From Cryptomeria japonica (lineage: Eukaryota; Streptophyta; Pinopsida; Cupressales; Cupressaceae), in NCBI RefSeq assembly GCF_030272615.1, contig NC_081411.1, positions 41,467,140 through 41,531,139 of the forward strand: a stretch of 64,000 bases of DNA, written 5' to 3'. Under the pieces are notes generated by a model that saw only the letters and a list, made by a program, of their open reading frames with translations, ran no database searches and was not told the DNA's origin. This document shows, one piece after another, positions 1 through 11,809 of this stretch. A program made the translations under genes and the position numbers. The stretch's first letter is position 1; each line of letters begins with the position of its first letter.

Positions 1-2427
1 TTAACTCCTCATAATTATGCATCATGGAAGATTAAGGCATGGAGTAAACTAATGGAAAAAGGACTCATTCATTATGTAAATGAAACTATTACAACACCAC
101 CTGATCCTAAGGTTGATCCTAATGCTCAAATTGAATGGCTTGCTAAGAATGAATGCTATGACACTTGGAACTCTTAGAAAGTATGTATCAGATGACCTCA
201 TTTTTCACATTGATAAGTGTACAACAATTAAAGAGGCTTGGGATATTTTTAAGAAATTGTATGGTCAAGTTGATGAGATTAAGAGCTACAAGCTTGATAG
301 TGAACTCACAACTTTGGATCCCAAGGATTTTGATACAATCCAAGATTATGTCTCAAAAGCAACTGAGTTAAGAGCAAAGCTAAAGGATTGTGGAATTGAC
401 AAAAAGGATGCTCAATTGGTTTATAACTTGTTGGACAAGCTTCCTTCAGAGTATGCAGCTTTTGTATCTAGCTTTCACACCCGTAGGTTAGCTCAAGGTT
501 CCTCATACACTTCTCCCTCATTTGATTCATTCATGGAGATGTTGATAGTTGAGCAATCTAAGTTGACCATGATGGCAATTCTCAAATCTTCAAAGTCACA
601 AGCTTTGGTGGCTAACAAAGGGAATCAAAGTAATCAAGGAAAATGAAAGAATCAAAAGAAACCCAAGTCAAAACTACAAAAAGATGGAGCACAATCTTCC
701 TCTCCACAACAAGGTGATTCACCATTCTCACCTAAGAGGAAATCATATAAGGACAATATTTTTTGTGGATATTGCAAGAAGTCAGGACATGATGAACATC
801 ATTGTTATAAGAAGGATATTGATGAGTTGAAGAATCTTCTTGAGAAGAATAGAATCAACCTACCTTCTAGAATGTCTACATCGGCTTCTTCTTCCAAGGA
901 TAAAGGAAAGGATCACTCTTTTGGGATAGATAAAGGAAAGGGACAAGCTCTTTGTACTACTACAAGTCATGATTCAGGGAGATGGCTTCTAGATTCAAGG
1001 GCTTCCCATCATATGGCATCTTTGCAGTCTATGTTTTCTACATTTGAGCCTTGCCACATGCCGTAGATTTTGATGGGAAATCATACATACATGGATGTGA
1101 TTGGGAAAGGATCTATTGCCATTGGGGATAACTCCTTCAATGATGTGTTGTGTGTACCCCACTTGACAAATAATCTTCTTTCCATCTATCAAATCACACA
1201 TGGGGCAACTAGGAAAACTGTGGAGTTCACACCTGATTCAGTTATCATTAGAGACTTGGAGAGTAGAGCTATCATTGCGATTGGGGTGGTTGATCATGCA
1301 TCTTGGTTGTACTCTTTTTTAGATTTTGGTCCTATTGATGAGGTTGATTCTTCCTATGTTGATGATTTAGATTTTGAGGAGAACTTTGGGCATTTGAACT
1401 TGGGGATTCTCACATGTGACCCCGTTCTTGAGCCTTGCATATCATCTCCTTCTATTGATATCACACCACCTATCACACCTGATGATGCAGCTAGTGCGAC
1501 AGTTTTGCCTTCTTGTGATTCTGTACCGCAGGATATTTCATGTCTTCCAGCTTCAGTTGATTGGGATGCCTACTTGACAAACATTGCAAGTTTGTTTGTG
1601 GAGTCCTACATTGCAGATTTGGGAGACACCATTGATGACATTCATCTTCTCTTTGATGAAGATGATCCTTCTTTGATTGTTGCGAGGGATCACTCTGACC
1701 CTCTTGTGCATTCTCTACATGATCAATCTTTAGAGGTTGACATGATTGTGGATACTTTTGTACAACACTTGGAGGAGGTCTCTTTATCTTTTGAGGAGAC
1801 ATATGAGTCTTTGGATATTGTTCTACATTCATCTCCACTAGATCTTGGAGTGCCTTTTTCAATAGTGTGGCACAGTTTACCACCTTTGCAAGGGCTACCT
1901 TTCAGCATCGACATGTGGACACTTGAGCAGCTTTCAGAGATTCCTTTCATTATGAGCATTTTTGCTTCATCTTCCCTTCATGCTTGGGGATATTTTTTGG
2001 ATACACCTTTGGTTTTGTTTCTTCCTAAGGGGAGGAACGTGGTTTGACATTCGTAGAGCAGTTTCTTCATTCATCTTCGAGCTTCTATCATTGGTGCAGA
2101 TTCCACATTGAGGGGGGGGGCTTCCTAGTCTCTCTTCTTCTTCTCTCATATGGGGGGGATTTTTTCCTCACATGGGGTTTCGTCCTTCACATACTTCTAT
2201 GAGAGATCTTTGTATCTAGTTTTCATCTCTCTTTTGGGGGAGGGTTTTTTCCCATTGGGTTTTTCTCTCTTTTCCCCACTTTGTGAGAGATTTCATTGCA
2301 TTGGTTTGCATGCATTTGCATTTGTACATGGGTACCTAACATGGTCTAGTATCTGGGACCCATCTTGCATTGCCTAGTTGCATTGTAGACTTAACTGCAT
2401 TCCCCTAAGTTGCACTTAAGGGGGGGG
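1..2427 (+). mobile_element. Ty1/copia-type LTR retrotransposon, internal region (5' end outside window)
   Basis: The region reads as copia Gag (UBN2-like, about 80-650), a CCHC zinc knuckle near 765-815 (CGYCKKSGHDEHHC), and a protease start near 980-1020 (WLLDS.ASHHM). This is followed by the usual stretch up to a GAG-pre-integrase-like NFGHLNLG near 1385. Past that point no integrase, reverse transcriptase or RNase H is seen. Instead there is about 650 bp encoding an acidic, Ser/Pro/Asp-rich sequence, then a poorly coding tail and a polypurine tract (G7) ending at 2427. It looks like a non-autonomous copia derivative. It is broken, with only a few interruptions in the visible part. Its age cannot be estimated because the 5' LTR is outside the window. 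Confidence 0.8.
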
Positions 2428-2905
2428 TGTTGGTGTAAATAAATATTCATCATGGATATTATTACACCTTACTTAAGTTTACTTAGGAAATGCATTTCAT
2501 AGTAGTTTGGGTATGAGACACTTGGGTGTTTGTGCCACATTGAGATAGTGTGTGTAGGAGAATTTCCACCTTTTATGGTGTTGATCTTGTTGTTACACTC
2601 CACAATCAGTGGGTGATCCACCTCATGTGGACTATTATATTGTTTCTCCTACCTACCCACACCTATTTCCTACCTACCCTTGTTTCTTATTGAGCCACAT
2701 GTCATGTTTGTGTGCTCACATATCCATATACTTGCCTATATAAGCATACTCATCTACATTGTTTGTACAGGCAATCAATCTATATCTTGTAATGATCCAG
2801 TTGATCATATTTTGCATCTTGATAGAATACAGTTTATTTATATCATCTATTTTGTCTCTCTTATTTGTGCTTTCCATTGCCTCTTGATCTTGGCAAAATC
2901 TCACA
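2428..2905 (+). repeat. 3' LTR of the copia-type element
   Basis: The LTR begins with TGTTGGTGTAAATAAATA directly after the G-rich polypurine tract. A TATA-like CCTATATAAGC lies near 2734. The right edge is set at the TCACA near 2905 because copia LTRs end in CA. That edge is uncertain by tens of bases, since the partner LTR is not in the window. Confidence 0.65.
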
Positions 2906-5710
2906 GTTTTAGAACTTATTAGAAAGGAAGTGATGAATTTACAATATACTTGTTGGCTGTAACCCCAAAAATTATGCCGGTTTACATAATCCTAAAAATG
3001 ATAAGTTTGCGTTAACTAAGGTGATTGTTTTAATTTAGTGGGTACTATTCCCTTTGTTGTTCCCCAAAACCTTTTCCATGCCTATATGATATTTCTCATG
3101 TTCTTTTCATTGAGATTTGTGTGTTGTTTTATGGTGACCTACATGTTCATCAATTTATTTTAGCTTCAAAGGAATATTGATAGATCATGTGATTTGGTTA
3201 AGTGTTGAGCTTCAATAGTGTGCATTATGTATCGAGTAGCTAAAAATTGAGTTCAATGTGTATGCATTTTGAGAATGAATTTATTTCAATAGTGGACAAA
3301 TTTTTTGTTTGCAAAGCTCTTATGTTCTTTTAGTGTATGGACCACCTCCTTTTGATTATATGGCTCACACATCTTATGGTGTCAAATCCCATTCTTTGGT
3401 TCTTATTACATAATTAAATATGTTCAATGTTTATTCATTAGTAGTGGGATCTTATATTTTATAAATATTTTTTGGCTTTCAAATTTCCTACTTTCATTTC
3501 ATATTAATGATGCATTACAAGATCATGTGCTTTGCAAAATTTAACTGTGTGCCAAAGTTCATTGTTTCTCTCCTAGATATATGGATGATCATGACATCAT
3601 TGTAAGCTATTTATCTATTGAATGTAAATGTACTTGGTATGATTTATAGTCATGTAAGATCTTTAAGTTCTATGTACATAAAAAATGGAGCATATGAGAA
3701 CAAGTTAAATGTATATTAAACTATTCTACTCACAATATATGTAACACATAGATTAAGCATAAGAATTACTAAACATTGATACAAGCACAAAATAGTCTTA
3801 CTAACACCAAACCTTATTGCACCAAGTCATGGTGGTTGTGCTAAAGGATAATGAATGTGAGTGAGTTTCTTGATAGGATAACAATTCATAACAACAAGAG
3901 AGTGAAAATGACTTGGGTTAGTTTCAATTTATTGATTTTTAACTATAAGATTGGATTGATAAGATTAAAAGAAAAGATCAATGGATCAAATTGTCTTAGA
4001 GACTCTTTAGGTTGCTTTAAAAAGAAACTCCTTGTCAACAAATAGAAGAACTACATTTGCCATCAATATCTATCCTAGGGGAATAATAAAATCATTTATT
4101 AGTTCAAGAATTTTACATATCCCTTGGACCCTATGCCATTATAGTAGGAAAAATTATAGGTGACAATGGACCAAACAATAAGACTTTCTCATATCCAATT
4201 TCTTTGACTTTGGAAAGAAACGTTTCTCACATGAAAAAAACCTACCCTTAGTATTACCAACATATAGAGGAAAGGTTTCAAAAGATCCAAATTAAATTTT
4301 ATTTGAATTCAAAGTTCCCTATCCAACCCGTGATTATAGGATCGATAATTTTCAATTCAACATTGAACAAGTTGATAACCAATTTTCAATTTAAGATTGA
4401 ACTTTAATTACATCTAAATGAACTTCAATTATAAATACCAATTATATAAATAGTTCAACTTTTCAAGTATGCCCCAAGACAATTTACAATTTGATACATG
4501 TCCAAAACAGATCTTGTTGTTAACTAAAACCCTTATCAAACTCAGTTATTATTTTGTTTTTAACTTTCAAAATTCATTTTCTATGATGACTATTGATTTT
4601 CAAGGTTGGATGTCTCAATCACATACATTACACCACAAATCATTAAAAATAGACCATTTTCTTTTTTTTTAAACTATTCTATCGATATATCTTTTTCATC
4701 CAAAATTTCATGACCATCACTACAATATATTACAAATTATAAATTTTAAAATTACAAAACTCTTCTTATATAATTTTTTAACCTTAATTTAAATGTTTAA
4801 AATGTAAAGAAAATTCAAAAAATGTTTTTTTTTAAAACAATGAGATACCTTATTTATGGGATTGTTTACAAATATATATATATTAAATTTCCCATGTTTT
4901 TAAGTCAAATTATCTTTCTATTGCCTACTATGACATTGTGAATTTTTTTTGTGATGAAATTAATGTTAAGGTGGGTGGGACCAACTAAGTCTACATTGAA
5001 TTAAAAATCATCTTGCATTGGAATCTCGTTTCTTGCATTTTAACAAGCTATGCAAAATCTACATACAATAGGGGAGATGAATAGGAGCTATAAAAAATGG
5101 AAAAAATGTGCAATTTAATTTCTTGTACCCTAATAAAAGTGAAAAATGTACCAGAATAATAAATTTATTATTTTTCAAATAAAAATTTACAAATTAATTT
5201 ATAAATCAATTAAAGAATTAAACTGTTGCAAATAAAACAAAACTACAGACAACTAAATGTGTTCAGAGAAATTTGTAAGATTAAGATAAGTTTATGGAGT
5301 TCTCCTATACCATGTTTTTGAATGGGCCCACACACATCAATCTTATTATACAAAATTATATAGGCCACACAAAAAAAGACAAAAAATTGCGCTCTGTAGA
5401 AAAAAGGGGTGTCTTGTTAAGCGAGGGATGAATGCTGAGGATTCAACTCATATTTTGTTGCCAATTGTAAACAATTTATTGCATGTATCTCTCCTCATCA
5501 AACCATGTTTCATGGTCTTTTGTTGCTTCCTTATGTCCAAATGAGCTAACAATATGCAACACAAAACTGAAAATTCTTCCTAACAATCTAAACAGAGCCT
5601 AGAAGGATGTGCGTTCTCTTGCATGACAAATAAAAAACCCTTCCCTGCCATTCTAAAGTTGGAAACACAGGCCAATAACATAGAAAAAATAAAATAAAAT
5701 AATTCTTTGA
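2906..5710. other. AT-rich intergenic stretch, no gene seen
   Basis: Both strands show only short open stretches without recognisable protein motifs. The sequence is AT-rich with homopolymer runs and short local duplications, for example two ATTTTCAATT-type stretches near 4340-4410. No RNA gene, LTR pair or transposase trace was recognised. Confidence 0.6.
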
Positions 5711-5815
5711 TGAGTAGGAGATATTTTTTACAACAAATCAAATTATGATATTACTATCAAGATTTCAAGTGTGTAGTTTTGAGTCAAACTCAATGACCCA
5801 TGTTTCACAAGAATC
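5711..5815 (+). repeat. SINE-like copy 1 (head missing)
   Basis: This stretch matches 6101-6225 over about 100 bases. Shared blocks include CAAATTATGATATT, CTATCA.GATT and a TCAAACT...ATGTTTCA tail. It lacks the tRNA-like head present in the second copy, so it is probably a truncated copy of the same short element. Confidence 0.45.
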
Positions 5816-5826
5816 CATCTCTTATG

Positions 5827-6081
5827 ATAATGAATGGTCCATTTAACACTCATTGTATTTAGGTGATGCTCACAAAGGTGAAACATTGAGCCTTCCGGGG
5901 AGGTCACCCATCCTAGTACTACTCCAACTCAAGCATGCTTAACCACAAAGTTTCGTCTAAAGTTAAACCCAACTCAAGCGTGCTTACCCACAAAGTTTCC
6001 TCTAAAGTTAAACCCACTTAGCTTGCAACCCCATTTGCAAAACCTTCAACAAAGTGTTGTACCTTATGAACCATTCATTAT
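5827..6081 (-). repeat. Short inverted-repeat element carrying 5S rRNA-like sequence
   Basis: The ends are a 16-base inverted repeat with one mismatch (ATAATGAATGGTCCAT at 5827; its complement at 6066-6081). On the minus strand the interior contains the 3' half of plant 5S rRNA, including AGTAGTACTAGGATGGGTGA followed by CCTCC (about 5896-5925), preceded by TTAAGCATGCTTG, the internal-promoter part. A block of about 47 bp around the TTAAGC.TGCTTG segment is duplicated. Plant 5S-bearing repeats such as Cassandra TRIMs and SINE3-type elements are known, but this outline matches neither exactly. It is not a functional 5S gene. Confidence 0.6.
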
Positions 6082-6225
6082 AGAGCCCCTTTAGCTCATC
6101 AATTGGTAAGTAAGAGTTATTTTCCATGACAAGTCAAATTATGATATTGCTATCACGATTCAACTCTCACTTTCGAATCAAACTTATTGCCTTATGTTTC
6201 ATAAATTGTAATTCAAGAAAACACA
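6082..6225 (+). repeat. SINE-like copy 2 with tRNA-like head
   Basis: GCCCCTTTAGCTCATCAATT followed by GGTAAGTAAGAG (about 6085-6116) resembles the 5' half of a tRNA with an A box. GATTCAACTCT (about 6157) resembles a B box about 45 bases further on. The body is shared with 5711-5815. There is no clear poly-A tail or target duplication, so the SINE call is tentative. Confidence 0.45.
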
Positions 6226-6852
6226 TCATCTTTCATGAAAAAATAAATCTGAAAAACTGAATTCTGGTTAACTACTCGGGCTTAGTTTAATCACTGTTTA
6301 AGCTCAATCCCTCGACATGGCTGGAACTTAAAAATAAATAAAAAAATATATGCTGAATAAAGGAGAGGGCCCAGTCGCTGGGCAGTATTGCAGTCAACAC
6401 GGCACCGACAGTCTCCGTCACTTTTTTGGATGCCTCAACCACGCATTGAGATTCTTTAATCTTTACAAGTGGCCGACAGGACAATCACTCTGTAAACCAA
6501 ATCGAATCCTATCTCCATTCTTGTCTACTTCGAGTTCATTTTCCTTCTCTTTTCCCTCTAATTTCTACGCATTTACCTTCGCTTTGTTTTGGCCTTGCAT
6601 GTGTGTAGAAATGACTGGATCTGCCTTTTTCTTTGTCTAGATCAGCACCTTGGGTAATCTCCAAGCGTTTTCGTTGCTCCTCTTTTTCTTGATGAAACAG
6701 CGAGGAAAATACTTTATCTACCTGTGCAATGATCTATTTAATTCACCGTACCTCTGCTCTCCCACATAAACTGCAATTCCCATCATAAATCGCGTTCATT
6801 TTGCTTTTTCTTTGTAAATTTGAACGGGTTGTTAGGGTTTGAATTGCAATCA
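6226..6852 (+). promoter_or_regulatory. Upstream region and 5' UTR of the TNL gene
   Basis: These 627 bases before the chosen ATG hold no convincing ORF. From about 6500 they become pyrimidine-rich, as plant leaders often are. No unambiguous TATA box at a normal distance was identified. This is assigned by position only. Confidence 0.35.
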
Positions 6853-9800
6853 ATGGCATCTTCTTCTTCATCTCACCAGCAAAATCAGGAATTTAATGCT
6901 TTCTCTGTAATGGAACCTGGCGGCAAAAGAAGGAAAGTTTGTGAATCGACAAAATTGTTTGATGTGTTCATCAACCACAGAGGTCCTGATGTCAAAGGAA
7001 CTTTGGCTACTCAGCTATACAATTCTCTTCAGCAGTTGCGAATAGCGGCGTTTCTTGATTCCCAAGAAAAGGAGCTAGGAAATTCATTTCCATCTATCAT
7101 TGAGACGGCCATCCGCTCTGCTAAGGTACACATAGCCATCTTTTCCAGAAGATATGCAGAGTCATCTTGGTGTTTGGATGAGCTAGTTCTCATGTTAGAA
7201 AGTACAGCCAAAATTATCCCCGTGTTTTATGAAGTGGAGCCATGGGAACTTCGCCACATTGAGAAGGGAGTATACGCGGAGGCATTCCTTAAATATGAAG
7301 AGAAGGGCAGATACCTGGAGAAGCTTAACACGTGGAAGGAAGCCCTTCAGTCTCTTTCATTTACCGCTGGGGAAGAATTTAGCAGGTAATATTTCTGTAA
7401 TTTTGGTAGTTGCACGTTATATAATTGCTTCAAATCTGGTTTATCATTTTTCTTACTGAATCCTCCCATGATTTACAATGTTTCAGTGATTGGGATTGCC
7501 AAAAAATAGTAGCAGCTGTGAAAAAAGAAGTACAAAGGAAAACATGTTTACATGTTGCTGAATACTCAGTGGGGCTGGACATTCTTGTGGAAGATTTTGA
7601 AAAGAGATGCCTTGATGAGCGTGTACAAGATTTTGAAAATCAGTGTGGACAGGAAGAAGGGAAGCATAAGGCTCAGGTAGTGGGAATTTTTGGCATGGGG
7701 GGAGTGGGGAAGACAACTCTGGCCAAAGAGTTGTTTAATCGAAAGAAGTTGAATTACACAAGAGCAAGTTTTTTGTTTGATGTGCGAGAAAAGTCTGTGA
7801 GAAGCGAATTATCTTCATTGCAAAGTACGCTCATCAAAGATCTCTTTGACAAAGAGATCAGTTTCACAAATACAGAGCAAGGAACAACCTGTCTCAAAGA
7901 TTGTCTACGAAGGAGCCCCCTTTTAAGCGTCTTAATTGTTGTAGATGACATCGATCATGTGGACCAGTTAAATGCTCTGGCGGTGATGGATATATTAAAG
8001 AGTTCTGATAATAGTCTGGTTATTGTCACAACTCGTGATGCTGGTGTGCTTATAACCACAGGGATTACTTTGGGTTATAATTTAAAAGGTATGGATCGAG
8101 ATTATGCGAGAGAACTCTTCTGTTGGCACGCCTTCGACCAACCCAATCCATGTAGTGGGTATGATCTACTGGTTAACTCCTTCGTAGACAAGTGTGGAGG
8201 CTTACCTCTGTCACTTCGGGTTCTGGGCAGACATGTTCGTAATAAACCTCACAGCTATTGGGGTTCCGAATTGAATAAAGTCAGTAAGTCGCTGCCTCGG
8301 GACGTTAAGAAAAAACTGTTAATAAGTTTTGAAGCATTGGACGATGAAGAGAAACAGGTTTTCATGGATGCTGCATGCTTTTTTGTGGGCAAACCAAAGA
8401 GTATAGCTGAAAGAATATGGGAGGGATCAGGATGGGACGCACAACATGCACTGGAAGCACTCAAAGATAAATGTCTTGTAGAAGAAATTGAGACATTGAG
8501 TCTGAATATACAAGGAGAAATTGAATTGAGAATGCATGACCATCTGAGAGACTTGGGAAGAGAAATGGCACTTGAACTCAGCCCTCCTCATCGCCTCTGG
8601 CGTCCTCAAGATCTCAAATCTTTGGTATGCTTGTTACCCCTTGAGTATGTTTCCTTAGTATTGTACTATTACAAATCTTAACTTGTCACTAAATATATAG
8701 AAAACTGAGCTGCTTCTATCTATGCAGAAATTAATGGGTTTCAAAAATATCCTCGCCAAAACCAATATCAGGTGTTTCAGTTCTTTTTTTGACGCGTCCA
8801 TGGGTTCTCAAGTTACATTCTTTCTAGGCCAGTCAAATAGTTGCCTTGAGGCGTCAGCTTCTTTACTATGGCTCCAGCTTGAGGGGAATTCCAAAGAACA
8901 GCCAAGCATTCCTTCATGGATCCCTCTTCAAAATTTGCATTATCTTAAAATCTTGAAACAGTTCAAAACGTTGCGGGAGAATAGAATGCAGGTATTCTGA
9001 TCCCCTCACAAAAGCTATGGTGGAATGCATCATGTTATATTTGTCCTTAGACTATTTTTTTTTCCTTTCATTGAGGGCTTTACACAAATTCTCTTGAATT
9101 TCAGGCACCGTCCCAGTTGAAAGAACTGCAAATTTCTCAAATCTCTTTAAAAGAGTTTCCAGATTTTATAGGAATATCAGATAATTTAGAAAATGTGTTG
9201 GTAGATGCCGGAGGATTTCTAATCCAAGACTTGTCGTTACTAGAATCTCTCAGGATGAACCTTTGTAGTTTATGTCTGAGGTTTTCCAAGTTAAAGGGGC
9301 AACAGGGTTACACTAAAAGAGGAGAGAGGATTCTGTGTGAATCTTTAGTTATCGACAACTTCAAATTTAATGGGGAAGTGGATTGGAGTAATGGACAGGC
9401 TCCAATGAGTGGCCTTGAAAACCTGGAAATTAGCAATGAAGAATCTGTATCCAATATCTTAATTTGTGGGATTCACTATCCAAGCCTTAAGTTTATCAAA
9501 CTTCATTATATGAAAAATCTTGTGGAAATGGATTTAACAAGGGTGAGGACATTAAATTCTCTTGATATTACAAATTGTCCAAAACTCAAAAGATTGGCAG
9601 CAACATCTGATCCATATCTTAGGAATTCGATAAGTGTGGCAGAAATTCAAGATCTTAGGAATGTTGCAGGATCGAAGGTTAAAAATTGTACGGATCATTT
9701 TAATATTGTATCAAGAGAATTTGGTCTTAGGATGCTGGCACAATTGTATATTAGTGAATGCCAAGAGCTTGAAGAGCTAAGGCTTGGACATCTGAGCTGC

Positions 9801-11809
9801 CTGAAAAAAATCACTATTGAAAACTGTATTCATTTGAAGTCCTTGTGCTTCAGTGGTATGAAGTGTCTGGAGAGCATAACATTTCAGACAAATGTGATGG
9901 TGAAATATTTTGAGTTGGATGATTGTCAAAATTTGAAAACAATGCAGTTTGGTTGTGAAGAGCTTGTAGAGTTAAGCATTCGGGGCTGTCCTGAGCTTAA
10001 GAAGTTGCCAGAGTTTAAAGGTCTAAATTGCTTAGAGAGGATTGTAATTGATGGATGTGGGAAGGTAAAATATCTTCAGTTATATCATTGTCGAGTTTTG
10101 AAAAGTGTGTCCGGTAACTCTATTAGATGGTTGCATATTACTACTAGTTGTACTGAGCTCGAGGAGTTGCCAGATCTTTCCGGAATGAGCTACTTGGAGG
10201 AAATTGAGATTTCTGAGTGTGAGAAGATACAGAACATCAGGCTGCCATCAACACTCATCCGCCTGTGTGTAAATTATTGCGGAGATTTGCAAACAGTGGC
10301 AGGAACCGGTGATATTCTGGAGCTTATAGAGTTGACTATTAGTGACTGTCCTGCGCTTGAGGAGTTGCCATGTCTTTACAGAGTGAACGAAATGGAGAAA
10401 ATTAAGATTTCTGACTGTGAGAAGATACAGAACATCAGGCTGCCATCAAGACTCATCTGCCTGTGTGTAAAAAATTGCAAAGATTTGCAAACAGTGGCAG
10501 GAACCGGTGATATTCTGGAGCTTAGAGAGTTGACTATTAGAGGTTGTCCTGCGCTTCAGGAGTTGCCATGTCTTTACAGAGTGAACGAAATGGAGAAAAT
10601 TAAGATTTCTGACTGTGAGAAGATACAGAACATCAGGCTGCCATCAAGACTCTTCCGCCTGTGTGTAGATGATTGCGGAGATTTGCAAACAGTGGCAGGA
10701 CTCGATGATATTCTGGAGCTTAGAGAGTTGACTATTAGAGGTTGTCCTGTGCTTGAGGAGTTGCCATGTCTCTACAGATTGAACGCCATAGAGGAAATTG
10801 AGGTCCGTAGATGTGAGAGGATACAGAGCATTAGGCTGCCATCAACACTCGTAAGTCTGTTTATAGAAAGTTGCAGAGATTTGCAGAGAGTAGAAGGAAT
10901 CAGTGATCTTCTGGGGCTTAGGGAGTTGACTATTAGAGAGTGTCCCGAGCTGAAGGAGTTGCCGAGTCTTTGCAGGTTCAGCTTGATGGAGGAAATTGTG
11001 ATCGACTCTTGTGAGAAGCTGCAGAACATGGCAGGTATTGAAGAGTTGCAAGTACAAAAATACTTGAGAATTGCTTGTTGCAGCAATGCACTAATACGGA
11101 ATTCCATTCACAAGCTCAAGGTAATGATTTCAATACTCCCTTTTAACAGACAATCATAAATATCATTTTTAGTGCAAGCGTTCATCTGTTTCATTATTGA
11201 CCTTCAGCTTTGTTTTGTAATTTGTTATTACCAGATGGTCTATGTTTTCATTAAGTTATATTTTGAGAGATCTGTAAATGAAAAGAAAACTTACTATGGA
11301 TGAACTGAGTGTTTTGTCTTTTATTGCAGAGTGAACCATCACCGGGAATGTTTATGATTGGAAGAGCAGTGGATGGAGCAGAGTCATGTTTAAACGAAAA
11401 TCTGTTTGCTGACGCTAATATTGGCGTCCGTAGAGTGATTGAAATTGATACTCACGAAATTTATTCCGAGTCGTCAGAAGTGAGTGTAATTTTTTTATGC
11501 CTTGTGGTTGCAGTTGACAGCAATACTTCGGCATGGGTCAAATCACTTATATTCCATCTACCCTTGTGCCTTCTTCCTGAAGATTATGGTCCGCTTGAAT
11601 TGCGTGAAGGAGAATGGGTAATTACAATGGTACGCCCAATGGTAGCCCGTGATGATTGGCCTAACTTTTCTCTTCTCCGTCCATTGTTTGATTCTTTGAG
11701 GAGATGTAGAGTACTGAAGAAGGGGATTTGGGTAGAGCTAAAGAAAGATGAAATGTGGAAAAGTGTGGAAGTGCTTTCTACAATTGTTGATAAGTTATAT
11801 CATTCATGA
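6853..11809 (+). CDS. TIR-NBS-LRR (TNL) disease-resistance-type protein with C-terminal jelly-roll/Ig-like domain
   Basis: Predicted exons are 6853-7385, 7487-8624, 8728-8991, 9105-11120 and 11330-11809, all with GT..AG introns and joining in frame to 1476 aa. The first ATG in frame is at 6853; the frame is open upstream only through a TTG. Exon 1 is the TIR domain (about residues 34-175: LFDVFINHRGPD, then WCLDELV with the glutamate expected in NADase TIRs at about 110). Exon 2 is the NB-ARC: P-loop GMGGVGKTT (about 247), Walker B VLIVVDDID, VTTRD, GGLPLSLRVLG, an ACFF block and MHD (about 527). Exons 3-4 are leucine-rich repeats of LxxLxIxxCPxLxxLP type. Exon 5 resembles the post-LRR C-JID. 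TNLs are intracellular immune receptors that form NAD-cleaving resistosomes. All key motifs are present, so it looks functional; the ligand is unknown. KRRK at residues 25-28 could be a nuclear signal. Confidence 0.93.
10242..11030 (+). repeat. Four 198-bp (66-aa) tandem LRR modules inside the TNL gene
   Basis: CTGCCATCAA-type module starts lie at 10242, 10440, 10638 and 10836, exactly 198 bases apart, so the reading frame is kept. Each unit encodes LPSxLxxLCVxxCxDLQTVA, then a DILEL.ELTI segment, a CP.LEELPCLYR segment and a C-E-K/R-I-Q-x-I-R end. Neighbouring modules 1-3 are nearly identical in DNA, module 4 is more diverged, which points to recent unequal exchange within the exon. Confidence 0.9.

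Noticed and set aside
1491-1959. Minus-strand open frames opposite the copia-type element
   Set aside because: They are shadows of the plus-strand coding sequence with no motif of their own.
5896-5990. 5S rRNA gene
   Set aside because: Only about half of the 5S sequence is recognisable, with an internal duplication and many differences, and no intact promoter block or terminator.
6090-6160. tRNA gene
   Set aside because: A- and B-box-like words exist, but no cloverleaf with a paired acceptor stem can be drawn. A SINE head fits better.
6350-6640. 96-codon open frame upstream of the TNL gene
   Set aside because: Composition and motifs do not suggest a protein. It overlaps the likely leader of the resistance gene and has no relatives that I recognise.
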